Shown here piece by piece: positions 17,897 to 25,100 of a stretch of 64,000 nucleotides of DNA (the stretch's first letter is position 1; every line of letters starts with the position of its first letter). The notes under the pieces were generated by a model that saw nothing but the letters and a program-made list of their open reading frames with translations, made no database searches and had not been told where the DNA came from. The position numbers and the translations under genes were made by a program. Origin of the DNA: JAJRAG01 sp050010535 (GTDB lineage: Archaea > Thermoplasmatota > Thermoplasmata > Methanomassiliicoccales > JACIVX01). The stretch is from assembly GCA_050010535.1 (NCBI GenBank), contig JBEKKT010000004.1:1-64000 (forward strand), read 5' to 3'.

Positions 17897-18507
17897 GTGC
17901 GCGGTCTCCTGTTCATCGACATTCACATCGTGCTGATGGTCGTGCTCGGTACAATCATCACCCCTTGAGATCGATACTGACCATATTGCTGAGCATCACC
18001 TGGATGATCGCCGCGACGATGGTCATCTTCAACTTCATCCTCGGATTTCCAATCCTTTGGATGGTGCCGATGATCCTCTTCGTCGTCTGCCTCGGTCTCG
18101 GAATAGACTATGATATCTTTCTGACGACAAAAATGAGGGAAGAGGCGCAGAATGGAATGAGCGACAAGGACGCGATTGTCCACGCTGTCGAGCGCACCGG
18201 CGAGGTCATAACCGCCTGCAGCATCATCATGGCAAGCGTCTTCGGAACGATGCTGCTGTCCGATGGGGCTTTTCTGAAGAAGTTCGGCTTCGCCCTGATG
18301 TTCGCGATACTCCTCGACGTGACGATCGTCAGGATCTATTTGGTCCCGGCGATCATGTCCCTGCCTGGCAAGTGGAACTGGTACGCACCGGGCCGTCTAC
18401 AGAGAGTGGAAGGGACGAGAAGAATTAGTGAGTGCCGAGCGGCATACCAGGACGCGCTGGAAACCTTCGCTCACTACTTTTCGTTCCACCTTCTGTATAG
18501 TCGGTGA
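17897..18507 (+). pseudogene. Remnant of an MmpL/RND-family transporter gene
   Basis: Only the last part of an RND transporter remains. A first piece (FIDIHIVLMVVLGTIITP) begins directly after the leuS stop; a shift near 17960-17968 joins it to LRSILTILLSITWMIAATMV and then GLGIDYDIFLTTKMREEA, the signature loop between the last membrane spans of MmpL proteins, followed by AFLKKFGFALMFAILLDVTIVR. The N-terminal 500 or more residues and the exporter loops are missing, and the C-terminal end runs 34 bases into ubiX on the other strand. Deletion at the leuS end left this tail. No function is expected. Confidence 0.75.
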
Positions 18508-19037
18508 TGCTGTCCGAGCTGATCCAATACCTTACCGACGACGAAGTCCACGAGGTCTCCCATCTCCTTCGGAGAATGATAGAAAGCCGGGCTTGCCGGT
18601 AGAATCGTGACCCCCAGTCTGCTCAGCTTTAACTCGTTCTCCAACATGATGGCGCTCAGGGGGGTCTCCCTGGGAACGAGGATGAGCTTCCTGCCTTCCT
18701 TCAGGGCGACGGCAGCGACCCGGGTTATGAGCCTGTCAGCGATGCCACTTGCGATCTTAGCTAGAGTGGAGTGAGAGCAAGGGACGATGACCATCGCGTC
18801 AAACAATTGGCTGCCGGACGAAATCGGGGCGAAAAGGTCGCGATCCTCGTAGATTTCATCGACCGATTTGCCGAGCTTCGCGACGCTCAGCCCGGTCTCT
18901 TGCTCCAGAATCTGCTTGCCGGTCTCCGAGACGATGAGGGCCTTCTCCCCTCTCAGCACCTCGATGAGGCGGGCGCCATACACAACACCAGAACATCCCG
19001 TGATCGCGACGACGGTCTTCACAGCACGAAGATTCAT
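18474..19037 (-). CDS. ubiX: UbiX-type flavin prenyltransferase
   Basis: A protein of 187 residues. The Rossmann-like start VVAITGCSGVVYGARLIEVL is the family FMN-binding loop; VSETGKQIL, PISSGSQLFDAMVIVPCSHSTLAKIASG and LVPRETPLSAIMLENELKLSRLG all belong to the conserved core. It makes prenylated FMN from FMN and dimethylallyl phosphate, the cofactor of UbiD decarboxylases; no ubiD gene lies in the window. It ends in TAG directly followed by TGA. It is convergent with the MmpL remnant and divergent from the S19e operon. Confidence 0.92.
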   Translation of the reverse strand: MNLRAVKTVVAITGCSGVVYGARLIEVLRGEKALIVSETGKQILEQETGLSVAKLGKSVDEIYEDRDLFAPISSGSQLFDAMVIVPCSHSTLAKIASGIADRLITRVAAVALKEGRKLILVPRETPLSAIMLENELKLSRLGVTILPASPAFYHSPKEMGDLVDFVVGKVLDQLGQHHRLYRRWNEK

Positions 19038-19095
19038 ACTTCCCTATATCAATCCTTTCTCGCACGTCCACACAATCATTATGTCTGCAAAACGC

Positions 19096-19130
19096 TTTTA
19101 TATAGGCAGTCTATTAATGCCGTCGGCATT
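19096..19130 (+). promoter_or_regulatory. Promoter and leader hairpin of the S19e operon
   Basis: TTTTATATAGG at 19096-19106 is a strong TATA element. About 10 bases later an exact inverted repeat, AATGCC-GTC-GGCATT (19116-19130), spans or just precedes the expected start of transcription; the S19e ATG follows at 19178. The repeat may be an operator at the start site, or a short leader hairpin. Confidence 0.45.
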
Positions 19131-19177
19131 ATCAGTAATCTGATGAGAACTATATGTATTTGCAGAGGTAGAATGAG

Positions 19178-19609
19178 ATGGTTACAATCTATGACGTTCC
19201 TCCTGGTGAACTGGTCGCCAACCTTGCAGGGAAGCTCAGGGATATGGACACGATCAAGCCGCCGGAATGGGCGGATTTCGTCAAGACAGGAAGGCACACA
19301 GAGAAGGCCCCGTTCCAAGAAGGCTGGTGGTTCACGAGGGCGGCATCAGTTCTGAGGAAGGTCTACATTGAAGGACCCATAGGGACCGAGAGGTTGGCCG
19401 CGACCTACGGCGGTTTCGCCGACAGAGGATCGAAGCCCAACAAGGCAGTCAAGGGAAGCCGGTCCGTCACGAGGAAGTGTCTGATGCAACTCGAGGCAAG
19501 CGGACTCGTCGCGAAGGACAAGAACAGGGGAAGGGTCATCACGGCTAAGGGCAGGGCAATGCTCGACAAGGTCGCAATGGATATTCATGAAGACACCAAG
19601 AAAAAATGA
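19178..19609 (+). CDS. rps19e: 30S ribosomal protein S19e
   Basis: A protein of 143 residues, full length for archaeal eS19. MVTIYDVPPGELVANLAGKL is the family start; PPEWADFVKTG, the WWFTRAASVLRKVYIEGPIG core and GSRSVTRKCLMQLEASGLV, all conserved RNA contacts, are present. It begins the operon S19e - PDCD5-like - L39e - L31e - aIF6, whose order is common in Euryarchaea. The Lys-rich end is typical. ATG at 19178 is preceded by a weak ribosome binding site (agaggtag). Confidence 0.96.
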   Translation: MVTIYDVPPGELVANLAGKLRDMDTIKPPEWADFVKTGRHTEKAPFQEGWWFTRAASVLRKVYIEGPIGTERLAATYGGFADRGSKPNKAVKGSRSVTRKCLMQLEASGLVAKDKNRGRVITAKGRAMLDKVAMDIHEDTKKK

Positions 19610-19624
19610 AGAGGCTGTGGAATT

Positions 19625-19951
19625 ATGGATGATGAACTGGAGGAGCTGCGTCGACGGAAGATGGCCGAGCTCCAGAGGCAACGGGAACAGCAGGCGATGG
19701 CCGAGGAGCAGTCGAAGCAAATCGAGGCGAGTCGACAGGCGATAATGCGCCAGATACTCACCCCGGAGGCGAGAGAGCGCCTCGGGACGGTCAGGATAGC
19801 CTACCCCGATTTGGCGAAGGCGGTCGAGGACCAGCTCATCAGGCTGGCGCAGTCTGGAAGGATCGACCGACAGGTGGACGATGCCACCCTGAGGCAGATC
19901 CTAAGAAAAGTGGCACCGCAGAAGAGAGAGATCAATATCGAGAGGAAATGA
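19625..19951 (+). CDS. PDCD5-family DNA-binding protein
   Basis: A protein of 108 residues. The N-terminal third is a charged helix (MDDELEELRRRKMAELQRQ) and the rest forms the three-helix PDCD5 core: ILTPEARERLGTVRIAYPDLAKAVEDQLIRLAQSGRI. Archaeal homologues (for instance in Methanothermobacter) bind nucleic acid non-specifically; eukaryotic PDCD5 acts in apoptosis and chaperonin binding. It starts 13 bases after the S19e stop, and its TGA overlaps an ATG ahead of L39e. Confidence 0.93.
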   Translation: MDDELEELRRRKMAELQRQREQQAMAEEQSKQIEASRQAIMRQILTPEARERLGTVRIAYPDLAKAVEDQLIRLAQSGRIDRQVDDATLRQILRKVAPQKREINIERK

Positions 19952-19953
19952 CT

Positions 19954-20109
19954 ATGACGAGGAACAAGCCGAGTGCTATGAAGATACGACTCATGAAAGC
20001 GGTCAAGCAGAACCGGAGGGTCCCGGCCTGGGTCATGCTCAGAACGAACAGGAACTTCCTCCGCCACCCTAAGAGAAGGAGCTGGAGGAGCAGCAGACTG
20101 AGGAGATAG
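19954..20109 (+). CDS. rpl39e: 50S ribosomal protein L39e
   Basis: A 51-residue basic protein. MTRNKPSAMKIRLMKAVKQ is the family opening, followed by NRRVPAWVMLRTNRN and HPKRRSWR. The ATG at 19954 gives the standard length; an in-frame ATG at 19948 overlapping the PDCD5 stop would add two residues. It lines the peptide exit tunnel of the large subunit. Stop TAG at 20107, eight bases before L31e. Confidence 0.96.
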   Translation: MTRNKPSAMKIRLMKAVKQNRRVPAWVMLRTNRNFLRHPKRRSWRSSRLRR

Positions 20110-20117
20110 GCGATATC

Positions 20118-20381
20118 ATGGCTGAAGAGGAGAGTATTTTCAACATCCCTCTGAGGGAGGCGAGGAAGGCGCCTAGGACGGAGAGGGCTGAGAGGGCGAT
20201 TGTCGCGGTCAGAGCATACGCCGTCAGGCATCTCAAGGCAAAAGAAGAGGACGTTTGGATCGACGGCCGACTTAACGAGGCGATCTGGAGCAAGGGGATT
20301 CGGAACGCGCCATCGATCATCAGGGTGAAGGCAGTCAAGTTCGAGGACGGACTTGTCGAGCTCTCGCTTCCTGAGAAGTGA
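20118..20381 (+). CDS. rpl31e: 50S ribosomal protein L31e
   Basis: A protein of 87 residues. FNIPLREARKAPRTERAERAI is the conserved N-terminus of eL31, and VRAYAVRHLKAKEEDVWIDGRLNEAIWSKGI the core, with IRVKAVKFEDGLVELSLPEK closing the fold. It lies eight bases after L39e and 18 before aIF6, within the same operon. It sits near the exit of the peptide tunnel. Confidence 0.96.
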   Translation: MAEEESIFNIPLREARKAPRTERAERAIVAVRAYAVRHLKAKEEDVWIDGRLNEAIWSKGIRNAPSIIRVKAVKFEDGLVELSLPEK

Positions 20382-20399
20382 TCGACCGGTGCTTCATTC

Positions 20400-21059
20400 A
20401 TGATGAGACTCTCCAGTTACGACGGGAATCCTTACATAGGCGTGTATTGCACCGCGAACGAGAACATTTCTTTCATACCCGTTGGTTCCTCCAAGGCCTT
20501 GATAATGGACGTCGAGGAAGCCCTTGAAGTGGAATCGGTGAAGTGTACTATCGCTAGCACGAACCTCCTCGGTGCGTTGCTAGCAATGAATTCCTACGGG
20601 GCCGTCATCACAAGCATGCCCTCGAAGGAGGAAACGGAGCTGATAGCGAGCCGATTGCCCGTCTACGTAATCGAGGACAGATTGAATGCGTCGGGCAACA
20701 ACATACTGGTGAACGACAACGGAGCGCTGGTCAACCCCGATATCGGCAGGAAGACGCTGAGAAAAATCGAGAAGGTCCTTCAGGTCGAGGTCGTGCAGGG
20801 CAGCGTCGCCGGTCACAAGACCATAGGATCGGTCTGTGCAGCGACGAACAAAGGGGTTCTCTGTCATCCCGCCACTAGCGAACAGGAACTCGAGATGTTA
20901 AGATCAGTGATGAAGGTCCCGACCGCGATTGGCACGCTCAACTACGGAGCTCCTCTGGTCGGTGCCTGCATGGTTGCTAATTCGAAAGGCGCTGCGGTGG
21001 GGTTCAAGAGCACGCCGATAGAACTGGGAAGGGTAGAGGACAGCCTGGGGCTGATCTAA
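20400..21059 (+). CDS. eif6: Translation initiation factor aIF6
   Basis: A protein of 219 residues. The pentein fold repeats are recognisable: SYDGNPYIGVYCTANEN, STNLLGALLAMNSYGAVI, NASGNNILVNDNGALVNPDI, HKTIGSVCAATNKGVLCHP and NYGAPLVGACMVANSKGAAVG. The protein binds the large ribosomal subunit and prevents early joining to the small one. Either of two adjacent ATGs (20400, 20403) may start it. It is the last gene of the ribosomal operon. Confidence 0.96.
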   Translation: MMRLSSYDGNPYIGVYCTANENISFIPVGSSKALIMDVEEALEVESVKCTIASTNLLGALLAMNSYGAVITSMPSKEETELIASRLPVYVIEDRLNASGNNILVNDNGALVNPDIGRKTLRKIEKVLQVEVVQGSVAGHKTIGSVCAATNKGVLCHPATSEQELEMLRSVMKVPTAIGTLNYGAPLVGACMVANSKGAAVGFKSTPIELGRVEDSLGLI

Positions 21060-21120
21060 GACTCGCTGTTCTGGCTGTGGATTTTGGGTAACGATACTTC
21101 AGCCGTTTAGCAGAATGGCT

Positions 21121-21756
21121 TCACGGAGAGAAAACCCAGTATTCCGTCTCCGACGGCAGCTCCTCCGGGACGAAGTCGACCTCGTTCCCCACCCTTAGGA
21201 CCTTGCTCTTAGAAAGACCCTCGAGGAACTGGTCGGCGGTCTGTATCGAGAGAGACAAGCCTCCGACCCTGAAGTGCATCGGGACCGCTATCTTCGGTTT
21301 CAGCTGATTCACCATCTTCCGCGCCTGCGTACCATCTATCGTGAAGACACCGCCGACTGGCACGAATATGACATCGACTGGCGAGAGCTCCTTCAATTGC
21401 TTGGCACTCAGCATGTGACCGACGTCCCCACAATGGCAGAACCTAACCCCTTCCATCTCGAACTTGAAGATGATGTTCCTGCCGCGCTTGCCCCCCTCCT
21501 TGTCGTCGTGGAATGTCGGAAGGCCGAGAATCTTCACTCCTTTCTCAGTACGCTCTCCCGGCTCCTTTACCGTCACGAAGTCTCCCTTAACAACTCTCGA
21601 GCAATTGTGGTCGAAATGATCGTGACTGATTAGCAGCACATCCGCCTTCACGACAGGCGTCCTAATCCCTATAGACTTCCCGTCGTGCGGATCCATTATG
21701 ACCGTGACGTTGTTCTTCACTTCGAAGCACGAATGGCCGTGCCACACAACCTTCAT
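21121..21756 (-). CDS. MBL-fold metal-dependent hydrolase (UlaG/UPF0173-like)
   Basis: About 211 residues from the Met at 21756, the family opening being MKVVWHGHSCFEV; the ATG seven codons earlier adds non-conserved residues. The metal motif is SHDHFDHN near residue 46, with further ligands at LPTFHD (His), HCGDVGHM (Asp) and VPMHFRVGG (His). The G-x-F-TIDG loop is as in UPF0173 proteins. Family members hydrolyse small phosphoesters or lactones; the true substrate is unknown. It faces aIF6 tail to tail. Confidence 0.87.
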   Translation of the reverse strand: MKVVWHGHSCFEVKNNVTVIMDPHDGKSIGIRTPVVKADVLLISHDHFDHNCSRVVKGDFVTVKEPGERTEKGVKILGLPTFHDDKEGGKRGRNIIFKFEMEGVRFCHCGDVGHMLSAKQLKELSPVDVIFVPVGGVFTIDGTQARKMVNQLKPKIAVPMHFRVGGLSLSIQTADQFLEGLSKSKVLRVGNEVDFVPEELPSETEYWVFSP

Positions 21757-21780
21757 ACGATCACCCGGCTGATGCATCGA

Positions 21781-21906
21781 CTAGCCCTTTTCCTTTTCGA
21801 ACTCCACCCCGCAGTTGGGGCAGTGGCCATCGCCCACGGAGACCACTTCGTTGCACAAGGGGCAGATGAAAATCTAGACGCTCTTGTCCCTCCACATGAC
21901 CTTGGG
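21781..21906 (-). pseudogene. Zinc-ribbon coding segment in frame behind two TAG codons
   Basis: The minus frame of the gene at 21907-22788 continues, without any shift, past its TAG (21907-21909) through KVMWRDKSV, a second TAG (21874-21876), and then a full zinc ribbon with CPLC and CPNC knuckles (IFICPLCNEV, GHCPNCGVEFE) to a TAG at 21781. Double zinc-ribbon ends are a frequent design for such proteins, so this looks like the lost or read-through C-terminus. A separate short gene starting at the ATG of MWRDKSV would still need to cross the second TAG. Confidence 0.5.
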
Positions 21907-22788
21907 CTAGACAGCTTCATGCCCCGGACCCTCCTTCGGCCCAGTCGAATGCTTCCATACGTCATACAGACTGCCGCATCCGATCGTCACTAGTATCGCC
22001 CCAGCGATTGACACAGTCCATCCTATAGTCCAACTCACCGGTTGGAGAACCGAGAAGAGAAGGATCCCGACATAAGCAGCCGCGCCGGACGCCAATACCG
22101 CGGCCGGGACGGCTGCCGTCCTTAGGTCGGGGCCCGCTGCGGTCGCCTCCGGAATCGCCTCCTTTTCAACGACCTTCTCGTCCTTCGAGATGGCGGTGGG
22201 CACCTCCGGGACATCAGGCGCTATCTCCTCTGGAACCTCCAGAGGCACCGGCTCTTCTGGCTCCTTGATCGCTCCGACACCGACCTCTTCTATCATGGAC
22301 TCCACGAACTCTGCGACCTCGGCACTTTCCGCCTCTGCCTTGGCCGTTGGCGGCTCGGACTCCGAAACCGGCTCGGGCACGTGGTCTGGCTCCGGTCTGG
22401 AAACCTCTTTCGGCGGAGCTTCTAGTAACTCCCTTCTTTCCTCTGGTGTCGGGAGAGTCCATATCGGTCGGTTGGGTGAGATCGGCTCGCTCGCAGACAT
22501 GAACGGAAGGTCCTTCTCGCCGACGAAGTCATCGACAGAGATCTCATTCGGCTTGATGATTGTCGCCTCGATTCTCTTAGAAAGCTCCTCATCGACGGAG
22601 ACCGTGTTCTCGCCAGTGCCGATCTTCTCTAGTGCTTTGATTTGGTCTATCCACTCGTCTTGTGATTCCTCGAACTGCCATCCGCAGAAGTCGCACTGCG
22701 CAACGGATGGTTTGTTGCGGAGTCCGCATCTAGGGCACTCCTTACGTCCAGACCGTTTCTCCATCCTCCTTGACGATTGCCATTCCAT
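21907..22788 (-). CDS. Zinc-ribbon membrane protein with acidic Pro/Glu-rich linker
   Basis: A protein of 293 residues. The N-terminal zinc ribbon has CPRCGLRNKPSVAQCDFCGW (about 19-39). Residues about 95-230 are low complexity, rich in Glu, Pro, Val and Ala. Two hydrophobic spans follow (AAVPAAVLASGAAAYVGILLF and TIGWTVSIAGAILVTIGCG), then a short tail to TAG. The ATG at 22764 (MEKRSG) is an alternative start. The likely topology is a cytosolic zinc ribbon and linker tied to the membrane. No family function is known. The frame continues behind the stop into a second zinc ribbon; see that entry. Confidence 0.68.
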   Translation of the reverse strand: MEWQSSRRMEKRSGRKECPRCGLRNKPSVAQCDFCGWQFEESQDEWIDQIKALEKIGTGENTVSVDEELSKRIEATIIKPNEISVDDFVGEKDLPFMSASEPISPNRPIWTLPTPEERRELLEAPPKEVSRPEPDHVPEPVSESEPPTAKAEAESAEVAEFVESMIEEVGVGAIKEPEEPVPLEVPEEIAPDVPEVPTAISKDEKVVEKEAIPEATAAGPDLRTAAVPAAVLASGAAAYVGILLFSVLQPVSWTIGWTVSIAGAILVTIGCGSLYDVWKHSTGPKEGPGHEAV

Positions 22789-23039
22789 CTTATAATCCTT
22801 TTTACCTTGATCTCATTGACTGAATCTGAAAGACTCTCCCACTTGCAGCCATTGCTTCGATAGGGAGTGAACATTGCTGGCATCTTCTGGTATCAGGTTC
22901 CATGCGGCAGGTCGCCCGAGAGTCTCAAAACTCGGTCAGTTGCCTTCGAATCTCTCGGAATCGAGCGAATGCCATCAATCTCAATGTCGAAGCAGTTGAG
23001 CACAAAATACTAATATGTTGAAACTGGATTGAGAACCAG

Positions 23040-24188
23040 ATGAAGATACTGGTTCTCTGCGTCGACCGCGACGACGATTTCGGGGTGAAGACTGGGTTGA
23101 ACAGTCCGTTCATCGGAAGAGAGGAGAACCTCAAAGCCGCGCTCGCCTTGGGACTAACGGACTCAGAGGACTCGGACACGAACACTCTGCTCGCTTCTAT
23201 AAGCATCTACGATGAAATGCTCAAGAGCAGCATGGACGCGGAGATCGCGACCATCTGCGGGGACGTCAAGGTCGGATATGAGTCCGACTTGGTGCTGGCG
23301 ACGCAGTTAGAAAATGTTCTCGAAATGCTGAAGCCGGACAGGGTCATCCTCGTCAGCGACGGGGCCGAGGACGAGTTCATCTACCCAATGGTCTCCTCGC
23401 GCGTGAAAATCGATTCTGTGAGGAGGGTGTTCGTGAAGCAGGCGCCCACGGTCGAGGGCACCTACTACATCCTCATGAAGATGCTCCGGGACGACAAGAT
23501 AAGGAAGAGGCTGTTCACACCGATTGGACTCGTGCTTGCCGTGTTTGGATTGTTTTCGCTAGCACCCAAGATCATCCAGCTCTCCAATACAATGGATATC
23601 GCCGTCGTCTCGGAGATGGCTGTCGGATCCATATCACTGGTTCTCGGATTGTATCTCCTCATCTTCGCATACAAGGTCGTCGAAAGGTCTCGAGAGTTCG
23701 CCCGCAAAGCTGGAAGGGCGGTCCGCTCCGGAAGCCAGATGATCCCATTTGCGATCCTATCGATTGTGCTCATCTTCTTGGGCATAGTGTATGGACTGGA
23801 CGCTGCCGGAACCGATCCTCAGGCGGGCCTGCTCATTCAGACGCTGCTCTTTTTCAGCGGAGCGGTGTGGGCATGGGTGTTCGCACTGATCTCGTACCAG
23901 ACGGGCCGTCTCGTGAACTACTTCCTTTCGCAGGGCAAGATATATTCGAGCTACCTGGTAGTCTCAGTGACCGTCTTCGCTATTGGATTCATAATCCAAG
24001 GGGCGCTGGATGCCAGTCAGTTCTTTCTCGGATACGGCATCTTCAAAGTAGTGATGATCGTGCTCGAAGTTGTTGCAGGATTCCTGCTCGCCGTATTCGG
24101 CGGGCTGCTTAGCGCGTCGATGCGGTCTACCGCACTAGGTGCTAGTGAATCATTGGATAAGGCCGATACGACTGAATCCGTCGACTAG
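23040..24188 (+). CDS. DUF373 family membrane protein
   Basis: A protein of 382 residues. The soluble N-terminal domain (about 1-155) has the DUF373 marks: ILVLCVDRDDDFGVKTGLNSP, ALGLTDSEDSDTNTLL, and VSDGAEDEFIYPMVSSRVKI. The C-terminal 220 residues hold about six hydrophobic spans, ending in a polar tail. DUF373 occurs in nearly all Euryarchaea; the acidic DRDDD and SDGAEDE loops suggest metal or nucleotide binding, with no established reaction. It stops with TAG, eight bases before the GTG of mptE, a likely two-gene operon. Confidence 0.87.
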   Translation: MKILVLCVDRDDDFGVKTGLNSPFIGREENLKAALALGLTDSEDSDTNTLLASISIYDEMLKSSMDAEIATICGDVKVGYESDLVLATQLENVLEMLKPDRVILVSDGAEDEFIYPMVSSRVKIDSVRRVFVKQAPTVEGTYYILMKMLRDDKIRKRLFTPIGLVLAVFGLFSLAPKIIQLSNTMDIAVVSEMAVGSISLVLGLYLLIFAYKVVERSREFARKAGRAVRSGSQMIPFAILSIVLIFLGIVYGLDAAGTDPQAGLLIQTLLFFSGAVWAWVFALISYQTGRLVNYFLSQGKIYSSYLVVSVTVFAIGFIIQGALDASQFFLGYGIFKVVMIVLEVVAGFLLAVFGGLLSASMRSTALGASESLDKADTTESVD

Positions 24189-24196
24189 GTGGAACG

Positions 24197-24862
24197 GTGA
24201 AATATCCAGATTGGGAAGCGATCTATTGCAGGATACTGGACGACTTCGGCTACTCGAGGACGGAAGACGAGTACTCCGCTCGCGTGCTTGCAACGCTAGT
24301 AAGTGGAAGGAGAGTCTGCGGCCCCGAGTGTCTTAATGAAATAATCGGGCGAACCGTGACCGTATACGGTTTCGGGCCGAACCTCGAAAAGGAGATGGAT
24401 GAGGTCGAGCCATCAGGCACGATAGTTTCGGCGGACGGCGCGACTACGGAATTAATCAAGAGAGGAATTATCCCTGACATAGTGGCGACAGACTTGGACG
24501 GAGACATCGATGCGCAGATCGCTGCAAACATCAAGGGGGCTGTCGCCGTGATTCACGCGCACGGGGATAATCTGAATCGGATAAAAGAGTTCGTCCCCTT
24601 TTTCCCCGGCAGAATTACGCCAACTACGCAATCGAAACCGTTTGACAGGGTCTACAACTTCGGAGGCTTCACCGACGGGGACAGAGCTGTAATGTTGGCC
24701 AGGCATTTCGGGGCGAACAGGATCTTTCTGATCGGATTCGATTTCACAACAGCGAGGACGCAGACGGGTAAGAACGCTATCGTCAAGGCGAAGAAGCTCG
24801 AATGGGCACGAAAGCTCATTTATGATATGAATCCGCCCAGAGTCGCACTGTCGACACCTTAA
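24197..24862 (+). CDS. mptE: 6-hydroxymethylpterin diphosphokinase, MptE-like (DUF115)
   Basis: A protein of 221 residues with a GTG start at 24197 behind a ggtgg ribosome binding site. The MptE/DUF115 features are TVYGFGPNLEKEM, VSADGATTELIKRGIIPDIVATDLDGD (a Thr-Asp-Leu-Asp-Gly metal/nucleotide site shared with thiamin pyrophosphokinases), HAHGDN, TTQSKPFDRVYNFGGFTDGDRAVMLA and IGFDF. The enzyme transfers diphosphate from ATP to 6-hydroxymethyl-7,8-dihydropterin, on the way to methanopterin- or folate-type C1 carriers. Coupled to DUF373 upstream. Confidence 0.85.
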   Translation: MKYPDWEAIYCRILDDFGYSRTEDEYSARVLATLVSGRRVCGPECLNEIIGRTVTVYGFGPNLEKEMDEVEPSGTIVSADGATTELIKRGIIPDIVATDLDGDIDAQIAANIKGAVAVIHAHGDNLNRIKEFVPFFPGRITPTTQSKPFDRVYNFGGFTDGDRAVMLARHFGANRIFLIGFDFTTARTQTGKNAIVKAKKLEWARKLIYDMNPPRVALSTP

Positions 24863-24981
24863 TCAGGCCGCGAAAGGGAGGCCGTCGTTGAGTATTGAGT
24901 TTCCGATGCAGAATTACCAACGGGCCTGATGCGAATCATGTTGTTCAATAGCCGTATGTTAACGTTTTTTATGAACTCTTT

Positions 24982-25031
24982 TACCATATGGTATTCAGGC
25001 ATGTTGTTGAATTCTCAAAACCTATTTATAG
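24982..25031 (+). promoter_or_regulatory. Promoter of the oligopeptide transporter operon with an upstream palindrome
   Basis: TATTTATAG at 25023-25031 is a good TATA element, about 70 bases before the ATG at 25101. Thirty bases upstream of it lies an exact 12-base palindrome, TACCATATGGTA (24982-24993), placed as an activator site would be. A strong ribosome binding site (ggagaaggagg) precedes the ATG. Confidence 0.5.
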
Positions 25032-25100
25032 CAACAAACTCTTACCAAAGACCCAGTCTCCCAGTTTTGAATTAGTTTTAGGGAGAAGGAGGAAAGAAAA

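Noticed and set aside
22190..22795. Plus-strand frame of 201 codons opposite the zinc-ribbon membrane protein
   Set aside because: Ser/Gly/Thr-rich shadow of the low-complexity Glu/Pro linker of the real gene.
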